From positions 49,609,336 through 49,673,335 of the forward strand of contig CM077006.1 in NCBI GenBank assembly GCA_039090855.1: a stretch of DNA of 64,000 nt. The letters are read 5' to 3'. The notes below the pieces were generated by a model. It worked only from the letters and a program-made list of their open reading frames with translations. It made no database searches and had not been told where the DNA came from. The position numbers and the translations under genes were made by a program. Of the stretch, positions 54,364 to 63,639 are shown in pieces (position 1 is the stretch's first letter; every line of letters begins with the position of its first letter). Source of the stretch: Macrothele yani. Taxonomy: Eukaryota > Arthropoda > Arachnida > Araneae > Macrothelidae.

Positions 54364-54874
54364 ATCAACATTGCAAACTGCTAACTATGCTCTTATATCT
54401 CTGATCACTTTATTTATGTTGACTACCCTTCGATCCGATGTCAGATTGCCAACTTTCACCAGCTCGTCGGGTGGAACGTTGTGGCGTTAAGTCAGAACTT
54501 GTTTTAACGAGAAGAAACTAAATTTACATGAGAACACAGAAACCTAAAATCAAGGCTAAATTAGAGGTATGCCTCAAATAGTGATATAGAGTTTTCACAT
54601 TAACATGTTATGTCATCAAATCCTGCATGTCTTACATTTCTGGTTCTTTCCCTTCCTTGGTGAAAAACCCTAAAAAAAAGAATGGGTTACTTTCGCTAGC
54701 ATTAGATACCAAAGGGTTATCTAAACGGATGCAAACAGGCCTTTGGCGAAATGGTATTTTGCAAAGCAAATTACGGCTTGAAAATGGAAGTAAGGATGAT
54801 ATGATATAACATGGTCTACCAGACCTTTGCGTATGCATAACATGGATTACTAGTACAAAGCAATTTGTGACATA
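54216..54874. other. No recognisable gene; (CT)n at 54331-54359
   Basis: Contains repeated TCGAAT words at about 54258-54310 (degenerate ~25-bp spacing) and a CT microsatellite. Short frames near 54627-54877 have no domain. Confidence 0.4.
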
Positions 54875-54976
54875 CACTTATCAACCAAAATATTAAAACC
54901 GCCTCTGCGTTATGCAAATAAGTGCACGTGCAGCCAATCAGCGTCCCGTGCCAAGCTCGCGAATGATATATTCATA
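54875..54976. mobile_element. Solo Tc1-type terminal fragment
   Basis: TA then CACTTATCAACCAAAATATT and AAAACCGCCT, a familiar Tc1-like end, runs about 100 bp before another Tc1 end begins at 54979. The rest of the element is missing. Confidence 0.55.
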
Positions 54977-55284
54977 TACACTATATTGACAAAAGTCACC
55001 GGACACCTAGAAGAGAAGCACAACTTAGCATTTATTGACATACATTAGTACGATGTCGGTCCACCTTTGGCCTATGTCACCCTTTTCTGAGCTCCGTGTT
55101 TTGTGCCTATTTGGTCTGTTTTATCGTGTGACTCGTCATTTTCCTTTTGTGTTCCTTCAAGCTGAAGGTTTGTGCTTTGTTTAGATACATCTCCCAAGTT
55201 GGTGAGTAGTTTATTTTTTCTGTTTTCATCATTTAAATTTTCAACGGAGCTGGTCAATTTCTCAAGTAGCCCTGGCCATTAAAA

Positions 55285-56795
55285 ATGGCGGCAGCTGCTG
55301 ATAAGAGCGATGTCCCCGCCCATATCAGCGAGTCATTTCCTACCTCCTCCTCGATACGAGACCAATCACCTACAATGATTGATGGAGACATCACTCGACT
55401 ACTAGAGGTGGCACGTGACCTCTCGTCTACAGCTCAATCTACACGCCCTGCGATGGCCAGTGGCGTCAGTTCGACGCTACCCTCTGTCGTTTTAGATGAA
55501 GGAATGAATGTGTCTGACAGAGCTGCTAATTTATCCTCCACTTCCCCTCAGTTCAAACAGCCTCTTTCAGACAAACGCGCTGCGTCGCAGCCCTCGCACA
55601 CTAGCCCTGCTCCTCGGGCGTACTCTGCCGCCCTTACTGGAACAAAAGCTTCTTCCAAGTTTGTCGCAGAAGTCCTACCAGGCCGCCCCGGTGGCGCAGT
55701 GGTCTAAGGCGCTGGCCTCTGATCATTCGTCCGTAAGGGGTTCGGGTTCGAATCCCGGTCAGGCATGGATGTTGTGTTTGTCTTACGGCACTGGCTCTCT
55801 CCCTTCCCTGGAACCAGTGACCCTAAATTAGGGACGGGCGACTGCTTATAGCCCATTGAGTTGCTCACGGTGGTCGTTAAACCTCCAATCAAAAAAAAAA
55901 AGTCCTACCAGACTCATACGTCAGTGTAGATGGCTCTACTGCCAACATTGACATTCCAGAAGATTCCCCAGAGGGTAAAAAATTCCATTCTACCATGGAC
56001 TTCGGAGTGTGTTTTGACACACTACCCGACCCAAAGTTGAAAGAATATAGTATTGCTCTCAAGAAGTTACTTCCAGCTGGAGCCAGTATTACGCATATGG
56101 CTCGTAAACCTCGAGCTATGTTAGTATGCTTTGCTCTTAAAGAGCATGCAGATCTTGTCATGATAGAGGGTTTATCCCTCAAAGATGTCCAACTACTTCC
56201 AGAACCTGTCTCACAACGGCCCATTCAGGTGACCTTTCACCCGGTTCCACCTGAAGTCTCAGACGTTACGCTGTGCACTGTTCTCAGTAAGTTCGGCCGG
56301 GTTGTTGGGCCCGTGACTACTCTTTCAGCTGCACCGAGGGGGCCGGACGATAAGTCAATAGGAGGATTTCGTCGAAGTTCCCGAGTACGCTTTCCATCTG
56401 ATGAACACTTGCTCGCCTGCCCAAAGATTCTCAACGTTCGTTGCGGACAGCAACGGAGACGAATTGAAGTGAGCACCTTCCTCCACTGCACTTATTGTCA
56501 CGGGGAGAATCATTTACGTGTGCATTGCCCACATCTGGCTATGTATTATTATGAGCTTGTGACTCCTAATAATACATCTACAGTTTCTGGCCCTCTTCCG
56601 AGCCGATCAACATCTTCAGCCACTGCAACAGAAAGCTCCGGAAACGAAAATTGCAAAAACGTCGACTGCAGGGGTTGGTCAACGCACGTCTTCGAATGCG
56701 CATCACGGTCAGTAGATCTGATATTTGAATTTCTAGATTTTGAAGTGCTCTTGTTTTCTCATCGATCTGTTTCTAAGACTCTTGCTCAGCACTGA
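55285..56795 (+). pseudogene. Gag-like ORF1 with CCHC knuckle, broken by SINE1
   Basis: ATG at 55285 (MAAAADKSDVPAHISESF) opens a Ser/Thr/Pro-rich N-terminal region. At 55681 a SINE1 interrupts it. Skipping the SINE and one duplication copy (resume at 55912) restores a single frame of about 426 codons with no other stop. The middle (RPIQVTFHPVPPEVSDVTLC, then VLSKFGRVVGPVTTLS) looks RRM-like. At 56487-56528 is a CX2CX4HX4C knuckle (CTYCHGENHLRVHC). The order RRM-like then CCHC fits a LINE ORF1 nucleic-acid-binding protein. The last ~55 codons may be frameshifted: another frame there is Lys/Arg-rich. Apart from the SINE the ORF looks well kept. Confidence 0.75.
55682..55899 (+). mobile_element. 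SINE1, young full copy, 12-bp TSD
   Basis: Direct repeats AAGTCCTACCAG at 55670-55681 and 55900-55911. Complete A box (GGTGGCGCAGTGGTCTAAGG), B box (GGGTTCGAATCCCGG), body and A11 tail. Best reference copy for the family. Confidence 0.95.
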
Positions 56796-56939
56796 AATTA
56801 ACCGCACTTATTTTATTGGATAATTAGCGTGAAGGGTGTACACAATTATTTGATTTAGTGACACCCATATTGTATTTTCCTTTTCATGTCGTTCAAGCTT
56901 CGTTCGTCTTAAGGCCGCACTATAATTTTTAATAATTGA

Positions 56940-57631
56940 AGTTTATCATATGCACTGTACTGAACAATATGTATATCTGAATTGTTAATAGTAACTAATG
57001 TACTGCTCCTTGTGTTAGGAGACGCTATGTGTTGTCAGTCGTTTAACTTCGAATAATGTTAGAATTCCTATAGTATAATAAAAACGTGCAGGCTCTATTC
57101 ATCAATCGTAGGCGTATTGTTTCTTGGTATTAGTGCTCCACATTGTCAATTACATAGTATCGCAATTTTGTAAATTAGTTCTAATTCGGTTTATAACGTG
57201 TTTGTACAGTGCTTAATATGTGTACATTATTTTAGAATATTCCTGAACAAGTATTATATTTTATATGATTCAGGATGTCCATGTTGATTATTTTACTGCG
57301 ATTCAACTTTCCTTTGATTTGTCTTAATACCAGTGCCTGAACTGCATTGTGCTGTACATCCTTGTAAATACATTGTGTGAAATTTAATGATATTTTGTAC
57401 CATCCTGCAAGAGACGAGTTGTCTCATGAATATAACTTTATTTAATCTTTTTGTACAAGTTTGCCAATCGTATGAGTTACACTTATGAGTATTATACTTT
57501 GTAAAAATTATTTTCCTATGTTGTACGTATGTGTTCAGAGTTGCTTTGTGTTGTCAAACCCCCATCATTGAATAATAGTAGTGTACATATTGTAGTTTCA
57601 AGCTTTATTCATCGAGTATTTTCTAATTTTA

Positions 57632-57670
<39 letters not shown>

Positions 57671-58000
57671 CCTTGATAATAGAATTGTATCGCATTTTTG
57701 AAAATTGCTGTTTTCGATCACTAAAAAGATTGCACTGTGCTGTAGATATGTACATTGATTTAAAATATTGCTGAACAAGAATTATGTTTCATTTGCATCA
57801 AGATGCCCAAGCTTGTTCATCTCCTGAGTTCAATTTTTCATTGAATTGATTGATTACCAGTTTTTTAATCGCATTGTATTATAAATCCTTGTAAATAAGT
57901 GGCTTTAAACTCTCAGAGAGATTGTACCGTACTGCAAGACACGAGTTGTCTCATGATTCCTACTTTGTGTTCTTAATTAAGTGTGTATTAGCACGATTAT
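56940..58000. repeat. Diverged ~0.52-kb tandem duplication in the 3' region
   Basis: Blocks at about 57030-57440 recur at about 57550-57965 in the same order: TTGTGTTGTCA..., TGTACATT...TTTAAAATATT...CTGAACAAG, CATCCTTGTAAATA, ACGAGTTGTCTCATGA. Offsets are about 518-526 bp. An (AT)n tract lies at 57635-57669 in the second unit. Confidence 0.7.
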
Positions 58001-58871
58001 GCATTTTTGAGTAACAGGTTGTTAAAAATTTTCAAATATGTTCTTTTGAGTATGTAGAAGTCCAGACATGCTTGTCTATATTCATTGTTCATGAGAAGTG
58101 TGCATTGCTCCCTATTCTCCATTTTTCAATGTGTGCATTATGCTCTACATTCATTTTGTATATAGATTTTAGCGTTTGACGATCATAAATTGTAATTTAA
58201 TGTGTTCTACATTGAATAAAGATTTTTTGAAACCACCTTTGGCCTTAATGATGCACTGACCCTTCGAGACATGCTTTCGACAAAGTTGTATAACACGGCG
58301 ATAGGTATACGCTTCCATTCAGTACATAATGCTGCTGTGGCTTAGTAGTAGGCCTTGTTTCCAAACTTCTTATGCGGCGCTCTAATTCATCCCAATAGTG
58401 CTCTATGGGATTACGATCAGGGCTCTGTGCTGGCCGGTCCACACACGATATGTAATTTTCGTCAGACCACGCCGTAGCAGTCCTCTGTGCATTATCCTGC
58501 TCGTACCAACAAGGCTCGGTTCGATAGTATTGCCACAGAGTTGGTAGGGCATAATTATCCAGAACATCGAGGTAGACGTGCTGGTTAACAGGTTTGTCCA
58601 CGATAACCAATGGGCCGGGACCATACCACGGAAAACACCCGCACACGAGTACACTACCAAATCCAAACTTGACCGTAGGAACAGTAAACTGTGGGAAATA
58701 GGTCAGGATACAGTTATTAAGGTGAGTTTGAATTAAAGGGAAACATAATTGTAACATCAATTTTGGAGATAAATAAGTCATAACATTGCCAATTACTCCT
58801 ATGTTTTTCTAGATATTTTACTGGTTAAAACTTCAATGCTTTTGTTTGATAAGTAGGAACTGTACACCCAT

Positions 58872-59575
58872 TTTACTCAAAATAGTATAACTATGCTAAT
58901 AATCCGAAATTTCTTGATGTAGAATAGAAATAAAACTTTCCAAACTTTCGCCCATCGACCAGATGGCTTTTTCAAGGAAGGTAGACAACTAACTGCAATC
59001 TGGATAATACAACGTTCCAGCAATTTGAACTCGGTGATTTGACTAGACAATGAATGAATAGGCGCAAATGTGATAATTCGAAGAAATGAGGTCATGTTGG
59101 TTGGGCACGCGGTACCATGGTAGAAAACGCAGCATTATTTGAAGAACTGATTCCAAATACGTGGCAGCTCCAGAGAGACGCTATCATTGTAAGACCTCGC
59201 AGGTGGTCAAGATTTCCAAGGTTTCGCGAATGGCAGTAGATTTGGGTGTGGAGTATGAAGCTAATGTCTTTACATCCCTCCATATAGGATCGGTGGACTT
59301 GAACTTGAAATCTCTTGATAAGGCAGTGGTTATTTTTCCGTCTTTTGTATTCCTTTTATGTTCGCTGATTCTAATTCAAAACGAACGTTTGGTCATTCCG
59401 ATGTAGTATCGCCTGGAGCCGTCCAGATGTTGCAGTGAGATGGCATAAACACTTGCTTCATTGAGAAGAGGGGACTTGTCAATATTTCTCTTTATGTGCG
59501 AAAGCTTGGAAAGTTTTATTTCTATTCTAAGCCAAGAAATTTCGGATTATGTATAGTTATACTATTTTGAGTGTT
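58872..59575 (-). mobile_element. GIY-YIG fragment between ~76-bp inverted repeats
   Basis: 58872-58950 (CTCAAAATAGTATAACTATG ... AATCCGAAATTTCTTG ... AAACTTTCCAAACTTTCGC) is repeated in reverse at 59495-59575 with few differences. Between them the minus strand (59460 to about 59150) reads SVYAISLQHLDGSRRYYIGM, T(K)RSF, a stop, RISEHKRNTKDGK and STAIRETLEIL, a GIY-YIG nuclease pattern (Y...YIG, then R and EH). This nuclease is typical of the C-terminus of Penelope-like elements, and inverted flanks would fit their pseudo-LTR arrangements, though a DNA element is not excluded. Confidence 0.55.
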
Positions 59576-59885
59576 TGTTTGATTTAAGATCCCACTGAAT
59601 TACAGTACCAAGATAAGTATGAGATTGGACAACTTCAATAGGAATAGTATTCAGCAAGATATCAGTAGGTGTAAATGAGGAAGTTAAATTATAAGAGAAA
59701 ACCATTAATTTAGTGCAATGTGTATTAATAGCTAAGTCTTTAACAGTTAACCAATGAATTAATGATGAAAAACAATTTTCCAACTTAGCATTTAAGTTAT
59801 ATACATCATTTCCATGTAAAAGTAAAGTAGCGTCATCCGCATATAATATTATGTCAGCATTAGGTATAATAGAAAAGAGTAATGG
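59576..59885 (-). pseudogene. Non-LTR reverse transcriptase fragment
   Basis: Minus-strand frame NADIILYADDATLLLHGNDV with the YADD catalytic motif, then SLIHWLTVKDLAINTHCTKL, MVFSYN and SHTYLGTVI. This is the palm/thumb region of a LINE reverse transcriptase (jockey/CR1/L2-like wording). Only about 100 codons survive; the upstream side is cut by a SINE1 tail. Confidence 0.7.
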
Positions 59886-59962
59886 GACTGGCGACTGCTT
59901 ATAGCTCATGGAGTTGTTCATGGTGATCGTTAAACTTCCAAACAAATAAAATAAAATAGTAT
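59886..59962 (+). mobile_element. SINE1 tail, 5'-truncated
   Basis: GGCGACTGCTTATAGCTCAT, GGAGTTGTTCATGGTGATCG and TTAAACTTCC followed by A-rich sequence. The tRNA head is absent. Confidence 0.75.
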
Positions 59963-61020
59963 GCACACCTAAATTTTATGAAATCCGTTTGGCAATGCTT
60001 TCTCTTTCTCATTCCTTTGCGTAACGCGCCTAGAAGCTTAACTTGAACAATGCTTGAAGCTGAATTTTCAGACTAAAGTCCTGCAGTGATACCTGAAGCA
60101 TAATATTTTACTTTCAAAAAGGAGACGTTTACGTTCTTAATCAAGCTACGGTTTGCAACGCTTACCCGAGCATTTCACAAGTGAAATACCGTTGGGCACT
60201 TGAAATTAATTAAATCTTTCTGCGAGCTTGTTACATAAAATCTTCCTGTGAAAGAAACCGAAAAGAAAAAGAAAAAAAGTAACACAGAAAATCAGGTCGC
60301 CCCTCTCCGAACAGTAATAAGGCTCCCGTGATTTTAGCGAAGCAAATATTTGCTTGGCAGTGATCGACATGAAATTCCTAGTACGAACAAAGACAAAGAA
60401 CACTGCCTCTTTTAAAGAAGGAGGTATTTCGCATTTAGAATCTGCAGGGAAAAAAATCGGGCATCATTTGCACCTGTTTGCACATTTAAAGTCAAGGAAA
60501 AATCTCAGGAAGCTGCAAGTCTTGCTCTCCGCTGAAGATCTCAGAAGGTGCGGGGGGGGACGTATCTATCATCCATAAACCTGTCACGTGGAAGGATTCA
60601 TAAATCATTCTTCAAAAGAAAAAGAAAGAAAGAAATACTAAGTGTGTCATCCGTAAGTCGAAATCTGATCCACCAGACGGGAAACGAAAATTGTAAAAAG
60701 ACGTAGAATTCTCCATTCTCAGAAACTGGTAACAAAGCTCTTTTACACAGTACTTTACCGTCTTTTCACACACACTGGCACGCCTATTATTAGGATAGTT
60801 TGCGTTTCGAAACTTAGTCTCACGTTATATCTTGAAACAAGTTCAGTGCAAGCTAATTTTGAACTTGTTACTTATTACTTTATTAATATATTCTACATAA
60901 ATACGTTCGGCATCTTTTTTAATAGGGAATTGTTATCAAAAGTAAAATTTCTTATTTCTTTTTCGAAAAAGTACGAAATATATTAGTCAGTAATAAAGTA
61001 TTGAGTCAGTAATAATGGGG
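59963..61020. other. No recognisable gene
   Basis: A short frame at 60354-60578 has no domain. Purine-rich stretch near 60250-60285. Confidence 0.4.
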
Positions 61021-61145
61021 TCTACCACGATTCGCCCAACAGCTTTTGGTCCAACACCAATTCGTTTAAAAGGACAATTCGTCCAATGGGCAATTAGCCC
61101 AAAGATACGATTTGTTCAATGGTACGATTAGTCCAATTCTGTCTG
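61021..61145. repeat. Degenerate ~21-bp tandem repeat
   Basis: ATTCG(C/T)CCAA / ATTAG(C/T)CCAA words recur about every 20-23 bp (ACGATTCGCCCAA, CAATTCGTCCAATGG, CAATTAGCCCAAAG, ACGATTAGTCCAATT). Confidence 0.6.
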
Positions 61146-61274
61146 ATCTGTCCGAAGTGCTACTAGTGCGAAACAAATCTCATCCTTTCGGATTCTGTCT
61201 TCGATGTTGTGTGTAAGTACCATTAGTCCAAGGAATGGAAAATAATTGAAATAGTTGAACTACATGCATTGCAT

Positions 61275-62787
61275 AATTATATTTCATTTAATTAAGAAAA
61301 ACAACGTTTATGAATGCAATTCTCACAATTCAAAGTCTACAATAGTTTCGCTGAAAGCTATGGTTCAGCTTCGTCAGGACTAAGCGTTTTCATTTCTTGT
61401 TTCTGATGATGTAACCAGTTTCACGTGTCAAACGCCTCGTGTGGCCATTAGATTGCAGATTGATGGATGAGTGCTTTCCATGCGCTTGATAGGTATGGAG
61501 ACGAAGATAAATCATTTACCAGATTATTACGGTTTTCGAAAGGCTTCCAAAAAGTCAAGATCAAATATTGATTTAGGTCTATCTAACAGTTTGGCGTCAT
61601 TAAACAGAAATTGGTGTTTATTTTCCCAACAGTGTTGGGCTATGGAAGATTTTTTGATTTAACACTTTTTAATATATGCTTGATGTTTTTTTACGCTTTC
61701 CAACCGTAGGTTGAAGAAGCGTATATGCTCCAGCTTTGTCCGTCCGTCTGTCCGTCCGTGGTCCGCACGATAACTCACGTGAAAATGGTTCGATTTCGAC
61801 GAAATTTTAGTATGTGGTAGGGGACCACCTGGGGTCGAACCCTATTGAAAATGGGCCGAATGGGGTCAAAGGTCTGGCAGGGCAGAACAGCGGGATATAT
61901 TCCATTGCCCTTATGCGTCATAACTTGCGTAAACATGGTTCGATTTCCATGAAATTTTAGTATGTGGTAGGGGACCACCTGGGGACGAACCCTATTGAAA
62001 ATGGGTGAAGCAGGGTCAAAGGTCAGGACATAGGAGCTGGATCCATTCCATTGCCTTTATGCGTCATAACTTGCGTAAAAATGGTTCGATTTCGATTAAA
62101 TTTTAGTATGTGGTAAGGAACCACCTGGGGACGAGCCCTATTGAAAATGGGCAGAATGGGATCAAAGGTCAGGCAGGGCATAACAGCGGGATATATTCCA
62201 TTGCCCTTATGCGTCATAACTTGCGTAAAAATGGTTCGATTTCGATGAAATTTTAGTATGTGGTAGGGAGCCACTCGGGACGAACCCTATTGAAAATGGG
62301 GGAAATGGGGTCAAAGGTCAGGTCACTGGAGTAGGATCCATTCCATTGCCCTTGTGCATCATAACTTACCTAAAATGCTTGGATTGCGACAAAACTTTTT
62401 CATGTTGTTCCGGAGGTATAGCGAACCAGTTCTGTTGAATATCAACGAAATGGGGTCAAAGGTCATTGCACAAAAGCCAGATTTATTCCACTGCCATTAT
62501 TCTCATAACTTGCGCAAAACTGCTTCTATTGCAACAAAACTTTATCATGTTGTTCCGGAGGTACAGTGAACCGGTTCTGTTGAATATCATCGAAATGGGG
62601 TCAAAGGTCAGGACGCAGGAGCCATATTTATTCCACAGCCATTATCCACATAACTTGAGTAATAATTTCTGGTATGTTGGAAAGCGTATCATAATCAATG
62701 CATTGCATGATTTCACTAACTTGTTTAATCTGAATTTAAGTGATCTCCGTGTCTGACCTATGTATGACAGACCACACTGACACTGGA
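61275..62787 (-). pseudogene. Penelope-like 3' end, inverted arm 1, holding an ARM repeat
   Basis: Minus-strand reading matches the plus-strand arm at 62815-63462: CCAGTGTCAGTGTGGTCTGT, TATACATAGGTCAGACACGG and onward. It encodes YIGQT...SLKFR (GIY-YIG), then SIAQHCWENKHQFLFNDAKL and RPKSIFDLDFLEALNISK. The ARM repeat at about 61692-62726 is inserted after TTCAGATTAAA. The other arm reads TTCAGATTAAAAAAACACC there and so shows the empty site. Frames are shifted by single-base changes. Confidence 0.7.
61692..62726 (+). repeat. ARM repeat copy 6 (6 units), in Penelope arm 1
   Basis: Left hairpin TACGCTTTCCAACCGTAGGT..TGAAGAAGCGTA after T7, a GTCCGTCCGTCTGTCCG run, six units and right end GGTATGTTGGAAAGCGTATC, CAATGCATTG, CACTAACTTGTTT. 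Longest copy in the window. Confidence 0.88.
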
Positions 62788-62814
62788 TGACATAAATTCT
62801 GTGGTAATCTATTG

Positions 62815-63462
62815 CACCCAGTGTCAGTGTGGTCTGTTATACATAGGTCAGACACGGATATCACTTAAATTCAGATTAAAAAAACACCAATCATATATTA
62901 AAAAGTGTTAAAGCAAAAAAATCTTCCATAGCCCAACACTGTTGGGAAAATAAACACCAATTTCTGTTTAATGACGCCAAACTGTTAGATAGACCTAAAT
63001 CAATATTTGATCTAGACTTTTTGGAAGCCTTAATATTTCTAAAACCGTGATAATCTGGTAAATGATTTATCTCCGTCTCCATACCTATCAAGCGCATGGA
63101 AAGCACTCATCCATCAATCTGCAATCTAATGGCCACACGAGGCGTTTGACACGTGAAACTGGTTACATCATCAGAAACAAGAAATGTAAACGCTTAGACC
63201 TGACGAAGCTGAACCAGAGGTTATAACGAAGTTAATTTCTCCGACATTTTGGTTCACACCGGGGATCGAACCCGAGTCCTCTTATTCCGGAACAAGTCGC
63301 TCTACCAACTGAGCTACGCAGACGTTCGTTTTCGCTGCTATTTGCCTTTATGTCGTGTGCGTCCTGCGGGACAGGCACGTCAAGCTTTCAGCGAAACTAT
63401 AGTGGACTTTAAATTGTGAGAATTGCATTCACAAACGTTGTTCTTCTGAACTAAATGAAATG
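62815..63462 (+). pseudogene. Penelope-like 3' end, inverted arm 2, holding a SINE2
   Basis: Begins CAGTGTCAGTGTGGTCTGTT and encodes QCQCGLLYIGQTRISLKFRL (YIG and Arg of a GIY-YIG nuclease), a shift, SSIAQHCWENKHQFLFNDAK, LLDRPKSIFDLDFLEAL, and later NDLSPSPYLSSAWKALIHQS. A SINE2 interrupts it at 63235-63385. Homology to arm 1 ends near 63462. The two arms are separated by only ~27 bp (62788-62814), so both 5'-truncated ends face each other. Confidence 0.72.
63235..63385 (-). mobile_element. SINE2 variant in Penelope arm 2
   Basis: GGATCGAACCCGAGTCCTCT (B box side), hairpin CTTATTCCGGAACAAG, CTCTACCAACTGAGCTACGC (A box) and leader with the complement of GACGTGCC..CCCGCAGGACGC, as at 10803. 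Arm 1 lacks it and serves as the empty site (GAACCATAG|CTTTCAGCG). Confidence 0.75.
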
Positions 63463-63639
63463 TAAATTAATGTTACATTTCAGGCGTATTATTGTGGTTA
63501 CAGATTTTTTTTTTTTTCGGAATCGCTTTTTTTCTTGTTATACTGACCTCGCTGCCGTATGAAGTTACTGATGTACGAGCCGTTCAATCAACTTCGATGT
63601 TTCTCTCTTGCATTAAATAATAGAAAAAACTAGTTTCTG

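Larger units (their letters stand above)
55076..58232 (+). mobile_element. ORF1/gag-only non-LTR-type retroelement with 12-13-bp TSD
   Basis: CCACCTTTGGCCT occurs at 55063-55075 and 58233-58245 in what is otherwise continuous Tc1 sequence, so 55076-58232 is an insertion. It carries one gag-like ORF, a long AT-rich 3' region, AATAAA at about 58215 and an end in GAAA. I find no reverse transcriptase motif (no Y/FADD block) in the 1.4 kb after the ORF. Without the nested SINE (55682-55899) and its duplication it would be about 2.9 kb. Structure comparable to half-LINE (HAL1-like) elements, mobilised in trans. An internal deletion of a full LINE is the alternative. Confidence 0.75.
54979..58680 (-). 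mobile_element. Tc1-like element I, split by an ORF1-only retroelement
   Basis: The left end CACTATATTGACAAAAGTCA..CCGGACACC next to TA (54977-54978) leads to GTCGGTCCACCTTTGGCC. The sequence is then interrupted (55076-58232) and resumes CCACCTTTGGCCTTAATG. The remaining minus-strand transposase (58680 to about 58245) has VKFGFGSVLVCGCF, YEQDNAQRTA (second Asp) and SPDRNPIEHYW (Glu). The 5' half of the gene and the right end are missing beyond about 58680. Confidence 0.85.

Noticed and set aside
57529..57774. 81-codon ORF with YIYIYIY run
   Set aside because: Translation of the (AT)n tract in the retroelement 3' region.
63250..63330. Functional tRNA gene on the minus strand
   Set aside because: A and B boxes are good but acceptor ends do not pair, and it is an insertion relative to the other Penelope arm.
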